Assembly (NCBI GenBank): GCA_949751835.1
Contig: CATKHK010000052.1
Span: 62,001-126,000, forward strand
DNA: 64,000 nt
Origin: Blepharisma japonicum
Lineage: Eukaryota; Ciliophora; Heterotrichea; Heterotrichida; Blepharismidae
Reading direction: 5' to 3'
Each line of letters starts with the position of its first letter. Position 1 is the first letter of the stretch. Positions 57,985 to 64,000 of this stretch are shown piece by piece. A model generated the notes under the pieces. That model worked only from the letters and a program-made list of their open reading frames with translations. It made no database searches and was not told the DNA's origin. The position numbers and the translations under genes are program-made.

Positions 57985-59007
57985 TTAATTATTTAAAATT
58001 TCTTGAACTGAGCTCAGCGCCTTCAAAATTAAAAGGCTTTCATTTCCTCCAGCAACAAGTCCATAGTCTACTTCTGCTAAAACCTCTACAATTTTGGCTT
58101 TTTTCGTGTCAGATATTTCTTGTCTGCTCAGCAGAAAATCAAATAGCTGAAAAATAATGCTGTCAGGCTGGAAACCTTCTAGGATCAAATCTGCAGATAG
58201 CTGTTGAACTTCCTCAAAAGTCCCTTGAAGAGACTGATAAATCTGGCTTATAACATCTGCAGGAATAACTGCAGCAACATCAAGAACCATTTGATCTGAA
58301 ATCCAATCCCCATGCAATTTGCTTGTGCTCTGCAAAGTCGTGATGCTTTTCCTCAAATCTCCTTCAGATACTTGAATAAGCAGCGAAAATGCGTCATTTG
58401 TACAATTAATCCTTTCCTGCTCACAAATATATTTCAGTCTATTTAAATGCGCTTCTTCATTAATTGGCTTAAATCTAAACTTTGCACATCTTGATGCCAA
58501 AGGATCAATGATTTTGCTAATATAATTGCAAATCAAGCAAAATCTTGTCACTTTTGTATACTTTTCAATAACCCTCCTTAAGGCTGATTGTGCATCTGAT
58601 GTAAGTGAGTCAGCCTCATCCAGAATTATAATCTTAAAATTAGGACATTGTGCGTTTTGATACTTAGTAACTGCCACCTGTGCGAATTTTTTAATTTTTT
58701 CTCTGACAACATTAATTCCTCTGTCATCTGATGCATTTAATTCAAGGACTCTTGACTTGTATAAATCAGGCCCAAACATTTGTTTAGCAATAGCTAAAAT
58801 TGCAGATGTCTTCCCTGTTCCAGGAGGTCCATAAAAAAGAAGATGTGGGAGGGAGCCAGAGCTGAGTGAAGTCTGAAGGGCATTCACAATTTCTTCTTGG
58901 TGTGCCAGTTCATCAATCTTCTGTGGCCTATATTTTTCTACCCATGGGAGTGTTTGGGTAACTTCAACCACAGGCTTTTGAGGTGCAAGGGTACTCTGAA
59001 CGAACAT
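57985..59007 (-). CDS. RFC4: Replication factor C subunit 4 (clamp loader)
   Basis: 340 residues, no TGA. AAA+ motifs are complete: Walker A Gly-Pro-Pro-Gly-Thr-Gly-Lys-Thr, Walker B Ile-Leu-Asp-Glu-Ala-Asp, and the Ser-Arg-Cys arginine finger (RFC box VII). The start Leu-Pro-Trp-Val-Glu-Lys-Tyr-Arg-Pro is RFC box II, and the Leu-Phe-Gly-Pro-(Asp/Glu)-Leu segment and Asn-Ala-Ser-Asp-Asp-Arg-Gly favour human RFC4/yeast Rfc2 over the other small subunits. It loads PCNA at primer ends in the nucleus. Stop TAA. It is divergent from hslU across 71 bp. Confidence 0.95.
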   Translation of the reverse strand: MFVQSTLAPQKPVVEVTQTLPWVEKYRPQKIDELAHQEEIVNALQTSLSSGSLPHLLFYGPPGTGKTSAILAIAKQMFGPDLYKSRVLELNASDDRGINVVREKIKKFAQVAVTKYQNAQCPNFKIIILDEADSLTSDAQSALRRVIEKYTKVTRFCLICNYISKIIDPLASRCAKFRFKPINEEAHLNRLKYICEQERINCTNDAFSLLIQVSEGDLRKSITTLQSTSKLHGDWISDQMVLDVAAVIPADVISQIYQSLQGTFEEVQQLSADLILEGFQPDSIIFQLFDFLLSRQEISDTKKAKIVEVLAEVDYGLVAGGNESLLILKALSSVQEILNN

Positions 59008-59078
59008 GGCGGGATTATATTTTATTTGGAGGCATATTTGGAACTAATTTTCCTAGCATTTTTTAAGAAACTAATAAA
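59008..59078. promoter_or_regulatory. 71-bp bidirectional promoter region
   Basis: Separates divergent RFC4 and hslU start codons; both promoters must be within or overlap coding DNA. Confidence 0.55.
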
Positions 59079-60437
59079 ATGCTGCGATTTATGAGAAGAG
59101 CAATTTCCAGCTCGTCCTTCAGTCTCAGCCCAAAACAGCTATGCTCAGAGCTTGATAAATTCATAGTCGGGCAACAAGAGGCAAAACAGGCTGTAGCAAT
59201 TGCTCTTCGGACAAGGTGAAGAAGGAAGCAATTGCCAGAAAATCTTCAAGCTGAGGTGACACCAAAAAATATCTTGATGATTGGGCCAACTGGGTGTGGG
59301 AAAACAGAAATTGCTAGAAGGCTTGCAAAGCTCTGTGGGTCACCATTTATAAAGGTCGAGGCTACGAAGTTTACAGAAGTCGGATATCATGGCAGAGATG
59401 TGGATCAAATTATCAAAGATTTAGTTTCAGCAGGAATACACCAAACGAAGGAAAATTTGAGAAACAAGCTGAAAAGCTTTTCTTCAGAAATAGACACTAT
59501 TGTGGAGGAATATTTGTTAAGCCATCTGCTAGGGCCTGATTTTCCTGAAAATGAGAGAAAAGAGGTCAAACGTGAGCAGCTGAGGTCAGGAAAAATGGAC
59601 CAGAGAATGATTTACGTAGAAATTCCTGATTTAGAAAAAATTGTTGAGAGAAATACCCAAGCTGATGCTCTATCAATAGAAGACTACCTTGATACCTTAA
59701 AAAGATATAAGCCAGGCAGAACCCTTCAAGCTTACAAAGAAAAAATCCAAATTGGGGAAGCCAAAAAAACTCTGGCAACGCAAATAACCGAAGGCTACAT
59801 GAAAGAACAAAATATAATTAAAGAAGCCCTAGAAGCTGTCCAAGAGCATGGAATTGTTTTTATTGACGAAATTGACAAAATCGCCACCTCAGCTGACGCA
59901 ATAAAAACTGGCACAAATCCAAGCGCAGAAGGAGTGCAAAGAGACTTATTGCCTATAATTGAAGGAACCATGATTACCACCAAGCATGGCGACGTCCAAA
60001 CTGACCACATCTTATTTATTGCCTCAGGAGCTTTTAGCGAGACTAGACCATCTGATCTACTTGCTGAGCTTCAAGGCCGTCTCCCAGTCAGAGTAAACCT
60101 AAAAGCTTTACAAAAAGAAGACCTCAAAAGAATTTTGACTGAGCCTGAAAACAATTTGATAAAACAAAACACAGAGCTCTTGAAGACTGAAAAAATTGAC
60201 CTGAAATTCACCCCAGAAGCAGTTGATAGGATTGCTGAGATTGCTGACGAAATCAATAAAACCATAGAAAACACTGGTGCAAGAAGGCTTACAACGGTAA
60301 TGGAAAAGATTTTGGAGGATATCTCTTTTAATGCCCTGGACTATGAAAACCAAGAAGTCGTCGTCACAGCTGAGCTGGTGAATAACAAAGTAAAAGATAT
60401 GACGAAACAGACAGATCTCAGGAAGTATCTACTATAG
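59079..60437 (+). CDS. hslU: Mitochondrial HslU (ClpY) ATPase
   Basis: 452 residues. An Arg/Ser-rich presequence (~1-15) replaces the bacterial start. Then the HslU signature: [10 protein letters not shown], Arg-Trp-Arg-Arg (Trp is TGA), Walker A Gly69-Pro-Thr-Gly-Cys-Gly-Lys-Thr76, Walker B Ile-Val-Phe-Ile-Asp-Glu-Ile-Asp, and a helical I-domain insertion at ~120-230. The C-terminus Asp-Leu-Arg-Lys-Tyr-Leu-Leu matches the tail that docks into the HslV protease ring, so HslV should exist elsewhere in the genome. HslUV degrades proteins in mitochondria of several protists. Length matches bacteria (443) plus presequence. Stop TAG. Confidence 0.96.
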
Positions 60438-60480
60438 AATCTATTATATAATCCTTTTGTCCTTTAGAAATTATACTTAA

Positions 60481-61494
60481 CTAATCTCCTGGCTTTGGAA
60501 CCAGATCTTCAAGTGGCTCCACATTTGCCTTTTTACTGCTGCTGAAGGTTTTGTTTTTAGATAAAAACCCTCCAAGCCCTTTTCGCTGCTGCAATAAGAC
60601 TTGGTCTCTAAGTCCTGCGATCTTTTTCAGGTATTTTTTGCCTGTTTCTGTATGCCCATACTTGTTGAGTTCTTCTCTGATATCCTGCACGTTATCTTTT
60701 ACCAGATGTTCAAGAAAGGGAATCAGCTCAGGCAAGCTGTTATCTGAAACGTCTCCTTTGAACTCAGGCAGCAAAATAGCATTATCAGGGTGTTTCTTGA
60801 CTCTTGCAGGGTCTTTTTCGATGATAATTACTCTTTTCAGATCTCTGTTTAGGTAATCTAAATCTTTTATGAACTCTCCTGACCTGTAAGCTAAGCATTC
60901 TTTGCCAAGCCTTGCAGTAAAAATCATATGTCTTGGGTCTAAGGAGTCAGTCAGCTGAGAGGTGAAAAAGGTTTCTTCGTCACTGAAAATGACCACTTCA
61001 TACATGCGAGACATACGATTCAAGAAATCAGCCAGACCAGGACGCTTCATTACTTCAAAACCTTTTCCGAAGACGTACTCTGTAGAAACTAGAGTGCCTC
61101 TTAAATCGAGAACTAGTGTTTTAGGCTGCATGTATCCTGGAGGCAAAACCATGTCTGGCAGCAATTTGTCAAGAGGAGGATCCACAAATAAGGAATAAAC
61201 AGCCTTCACGCGTGTGTCAGTCCACTTTACAGCTGAGAGAAAGTAAGGGTTGATTAATAGTTGATTTTCTGGGTCTTGTTGGTACTTGTAGGTGTAATAA
61301 GTGTATCCGTATAAGCAGACGCTACCGTAAAAGACAATTCTTCCCAGCACCCTGAGTGCAATTCTGAAAGGAGAGTTGGACTTTGGGTTATGCTTTGACT
61401 CAATTTTGTCATTCGCAAAAAGCACATCATCGTCATCGCTGCTGACGAATCTCTTTAATGGGAATGGAATTATCCTTCTTCGAAAAACTAGCAT
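60481..61494 (-). CDS. TIM50: TIM50-like mitochondrial import receptor (FCP/NIF domain)
   Basis: 337 residues, no TGA. N-terminal basic presequence, one membrane helix (~45-68), then an FCP1/SCP-type HAD domain: Thr-Leu-Val-Leu-Asp-Leu-Arg-Gly-Thr-Leu, Val-Lys/Met-Lys-Arg-Pro-Gly, Phe-Ser-Asp-Glu. The phosphatase motif DxDGT has Arg for the second Asp, as expected for TIM50, which is not an active phosphatase. TIM50 receives presequence proteins at the inner membrane TIM23 complex. A C-terminal Lys/Gln-rich extension of ~60 residues is present. Convergent with hslU, 43 bp between stops. Stop TAG. Confidence 0.92.
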   Translation of the reverse strand: MLVFRRRIIPFPLKRFVSSDDDDVLFANDKIESKHNPKSNSPFRIALRVLGRIVFYGSVCLYGYTYYTYKYQQDPENQLLINPYFLSAVKWTDTRVKAVYSLFVDPPLDKLLPDMVLPPGYMQPKTLVLDLRGTLVSTEYVFGKGFEVMKRPGLADFLNRMSRMYEVVIFSDEETFFTSQLTDSLDPRHMIFTARLGKECLAYRSGEFIKDLDYLNRDLKRVIIIEKDPARVKKHPDNAILLPEFKGDVSDNSLPELIPFLEHLVKDNVQDIREELNKYGHTETGKKYLKKIAGLRDQVLLQQRKGLGGFLSKNKTFSSSKKANVEPLEDLVPKPGD

Positions 61495-61743
61495 TTATTA
61501 ACAAATTATCTGGTAATAAGAAAAAGGAAATATTTTAGAATTAAAATAGAAATATCCGCATTATATTAACAAGTTAAATAATTAATTTAAAAATCATAAG
61601 AAATAATTCGGTTATTCTGCTTAATCTATAAAAAAGTGTATGAATTGTTTAATTGTCTGATAAAAAGAGAATTTCAAGGTGTTCATTTTTTGAACTTAAT
61701 GGTTTTTTTCTAAATGGATGAGCTATTCGTATAAAAATAAACT

Positions 61744-63501
61744 ATGGAAGACCCAGTTAGCCTATCTGATACTGAAGAATTCAGTGCCCAAGAAGAATCA
61801 CCTCAAGCAAGGCCTAAAAATCAAGAATTACTTGTAATGACTGTTGAGATTGGTGATGGCCGTCAAGATATTATTACTATAAGCGAAAATGATGATCCCA
61901 ATCAGCTAGCCCATGACTTTGCAATGAAGCATAAACTTGACAAATCGCTTCAGCAGTCTTTAGCCCATGTGATTAGACAGAACAAAGAGCTCGTCGAGAA
62001 GCGTGCAAATTCAACTTCTCCAGACCTAGGGAAAATGTCTGATTTCTTCGGCTCATACTCTAGCTCTTATACTCCTAAAGAAAATTTCTTATTTGAAACT
62101 AACAGCAAAGGAAATCATGCCCCAACAATCAACCCACGCTCAAAAGCTCTTGCAAATAAGCGACAAAGCCAAGGAAGTGTATATGATCGGCTTTATAGGC
62201 AAGGAGCCAAGCCTTCAAAATCTGTGCTTTCTAACAACACGACCACTGCAATGACGAAATCTAAAACTCAAAGCAATATCAACTATGGAGAATGGCTGTA
62301 TATAAAAGGACTTAAGCAAAAAGAAGCGTTGTTGAAGAATGGAGAAGCAAAAAGACAAGAAAATGAAAGCAAAGAGCTGATGAGTTATAGTTTTAAGCCA
62401 CAAATAAACAAGTTTTCAAGCTTGCTTTCTCCAAGAAACTATGAGAAAACTGAAGATTTGCTTAATAGAAAAGCAGAGGAGTATAAAGAAAGGCTAGCTG
62501 ATTTAAAAGCAAAAGTAGAAGTTGACGAAATGAAGGAATGCACCTTTACACCAGCTATTAAAGAAACATCATGGAATAGATCCAGAACTAGCACTAAGCC
62601 TATTCATGAAGAGTTATTTTCACAAGCCATCAGAAAAAAAGAAAAGCAAATTGAGCTGGAAGAAGAAAGCATTAAACAGTACTCCTTTAGACCCGACATC
62701 CATGTAGAAAAAAAAGAAGTAGAAAGCACTGATGAGTTTATTGAAAGGCTTGTAAATTCGAAGAAAAAGGTAGAAGAAGAGCTAGAAGTCATGAGAATCC
62801 ATCAGCAACAGCCTACACATGATGAAAGCACTGGGCAAAGACTGTTCCACCCACAAACTTATAGCAAAACTAACAGAAATGATCTGCCTATATGGGAACA
62901 TTTATATTCTTTAAAAGACGAAAAGCAAAAGAAAATTGATGAGGTTGCGGCCGAAACCCAAACTTTTTGGAATGCCACAGCAGCTGCCCAAAAAGCAAGT
63001 GCCGCATCCCAAAAAATTTTTAAGGATTTCAGAATCAAACAATACCAAAAACTCTTCTCTACCCTTGATTCTGACAATGACGGGAAAATCTCATCCCAAG
63101 AAATCAATATAGATGAGCTTGATGGCAAAAACCTGGCCATTTTAACCCCAATTTTCACTGAAATAGAAAACTCCGAAGTGCCTATGGAATTTAACGAATT
63201 CGCTGAAAAATTGGAAGATCTTTGCAATACTCTTACTGTTGAAGAAAGAGCTCATCTTCTTAAAAGAGAAACCATTGCAGAAATTAAGCAGCAAGAAACA
63301 AGCCAAGAAGCTCCAGTGCTTATTAGTGAAAAGTCTATTAAACTTGCAGAAAAATCAAGGTCATCATTGCCAGAAGACATCTATGAGCGTTCTGTTATGA
63401 CAACTAAACTAAATCAATTGAAACTGGCTAAGCAAAAAGAAATGAAGGAGCACCAAGAACTGCAAAGCTGCACATTTCGGCCATCGTTAAAATCAAAATA
63501 A
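61744..63501 (+). CDS. EF-hand / FxP-repeat protein with ubiquitin-like N-terminus
   Basis: 585 residues, no TGA; paralogue of 43765-45138. It adds an N-terminal ~60-residue beta-grasp-like region (Leu-Val-Met-Thr-Val-Glu-Ile-Gly-Asp-Gly...Asp-Asp-Pro-Asn-Gln-Leu-Ala) that the shorter paralogue lacks. The same units follow: Tyr-Asp-Arg-Leu-Tyr, Ser-Tyr-Ser-Phe-Lys-Pro, Glu-Cys-Thr-Phe-Thr-Pro, Gln-Tyr-Ser-Phe-Arg-Pro, Ser-Cys-Thr-Phe-Arg-Pro. The EF-hand loop Asp-Ser-Asp-Asn-Asp-Gly-Lys-Ile is canonical. Ile-Trp-Glu-His-Leu-Tyr-Ser-Leu-Lys-Asp is kept. Probably cytoskeletal. Stop TAA, 33 bp before the next start. Confidence 0.87.
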   Translation: MEDPVSLSDTEEFSAQEESPQARPKNQELLVMTVEIGDGRQDIITISENDDPNQLAHDFAMKHKLDKSLQQSLAHVIRQNKELVEKRANSTSPDLGKMSDFFGSYSSSYTPKENFLFETNSKGNHAPTINPRSKALANKRQSQGSVYDRLYRQGAKPSKSVLSNNTTTAMTKSKTQSNINYGEWLYIKGLKQKEALLKNGEAKRQENESKELMSYSFKPQINKFSSLLSPRNYEKTEDLLNRKAEEYKERLADLKAKVEVDEMKECTFTPAIKETSWNRSRTSTKPIHEELFSQAIRKKEKQIELEEESIKQYSFRPDIHVEKKEVESTDEFIERLVNSKKKVEEELEVMRIHQQQPTHDESTGQRLFHPQTYSKTNRNDLPIWEHLYSLKDEKQKKIDEVAAETQTFWNATAAAQKASAASQKIFKDFRIKQYQKLFSTLDSDNDGKISSQEINIDELDGKNLAILTPIFTEIENSEVPMEFNEFAEKLEDLCNTLTVEERAHLLKRETIAEIKQQETSQEAPVLISEKSIKLAEKSRSSLPEDIYERSVMTTKLNQLKLAKQKEMKEHQELQSCTFRPSLKSK

Positions 63502-63534
63502 ATTTAATATAAATTTACTTCATATAAATAAGTT

Positions 63535-64000
63535 ATGAAAATCAAAGTTCATATAAAGGAACAAGTTTATGAAGTCAACTGTGGATCAGGCATTCAAGAT
63601 CTGGCATGGCTCGCCTTAAGTGCTGCATTCCTGTATGGAAAAGAAGCTTATCCTAAAGGCCAATACATTCCTACTTATCTCTGCAACGTTGATGGAGCAG
63701 CTCATCATCCTCGATGGCGCATCAATATTGCCCTGCATGACGGTGACGAAGTCTTTGTAACCCTCAGAGACCTTACTCAACCTCCAAATCCTAAGTACAT
63801 AGAATGATATGACCAAGCTTTCGGTAGTCAAAGGAACATAATGAGCTGCAAGTTTCTTTTCAGGCCAACTAAAACTGACTTCACAATTTCCAATCGGCAG
63901 CATTCAATTGTGCTTGTGAAATTCACTTATACCATCTTCAAAGAACTCGAAAAAGAATTCAGTGAAGAGGTTCAAGGAAATAGAGAAGTCGAGCTTTACC
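63535..64000 (+). CDS. Unrecognised protein, 3' end outside window
   Basis: The frame from ATG 63535 stays open to the window edge (155+ codons), with one TGA (63805-63807) as Trp. The first ~85 residues look like a compact beta-rich domain (Ile-Lys-Val-His-Ile-Lys...Asp-Gly-Asp-Glu-Val-Phe-Val-Thr-Leu-Arg-Asp), perhaps a ubiquitin-like or barrel fold; the Ala-His-His-Pro-Arg-Trp stretch is distinctive. The visible remainder contains a second domain rich in Phe and charged residues. No family recognised. Confidence 0.75.

Noticed and set aside
1-64000. tRNA, rRNA, CRISPR, telomere repeats or terminal inverted repeats
   Set aside because: None seen; CRISPR is not expected in a eukaryote, and no telomeric repeat marks a chromosome end.

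Overview
The window looks like somatic (macronuclear) DNA of a heterotrich ciliate, most probably Blepharisma. Three things seen in the sequence point there. In-frame TGA sits at conserved tryptophan positions (cyclin box, HslU, Venus-flytrap FGW motif, WD repeats), while TAA and TAG are the only stops. The few recognisable introns are tiny (15 nt). Coding DNA is packed very tightly into AT-rich DNA. Stentor shares 15-nt introns but keeps the standard code, and other ciliates with UGA=Trp lack this intron pattern, so Blepharisma is my inference; no rRNA or species marker is present. Genes below were built by reading TGA as Trp, which joins fragments that look split under the standard code into single frames.

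Layout. 1-6650: 3' part of an FHA-like protein, a zinc-ribbon/RING E3, an unknown protein, a mitotic cyclin and a Tul1/DSC-type membrane RING E3. 6893-16900: poly(A)-binding protein, cytosolic carboxypeptidase (tubulin deglutamylase family), a non-catalytic M16 mitochondrial protein, a large TPR protein and a dual-specificity phosphatase with two introns. 17604-27796: a CBM20-TPS-TPP fusion, centrin, DCAF13/Sof1, a membrane-anchored E2-type acyltransferase, HID1 and a DUSP-domain ubiquitin protease, several separated by only 17-78 bp. 28727-43153: an accessory-looking stretch with a WD40 protein, relics of decayed coding DNA, a cyclic-nucleotide-type K+ channel with a CCHC knuckle, an 1813-residue Cys-rich/LamG-like membrane protein, and a U-box/pentapeptide/WD40 protein that is a paralogue of the first WD40 gene. 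43765-57251: an EF-hand/FxP-repeat protein, then three tandem head-to-tail genes for ~1215-residue membrane receptors, each with two Venus-flytrap modules. 57985-64000: RFC4, mitochondrial HslU, TIM50, a paralogue of the EF-hand/FxP protein, and a gene running off the right end.

How the genes relate. Several products serve cilia and cell architecture (centrin, carboxypeptidase, probably the FxP/EF-hand pair), mitochondria (M16 protein, HslU, TIM50) and ubiquitin signalling (two RING E3s, U-box protein, USP). The receptors, K+ channel and giant surface protein suggest sensing at the cell surface. Neighbours are not obviously in one pathway, and there is no evidence of operons; transcription units simply abut. 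The most interesting items are the tandem double-Venus-flytrap receptor cluster with a shared upstream element, the U-box gain/loss between WD40 paralogues, the CCHC-tailed channel with a nearby remnant copy, the catalytically altered TPS-TPP fusion, and the 20-nt intron with a nested 15-nt acceptor.
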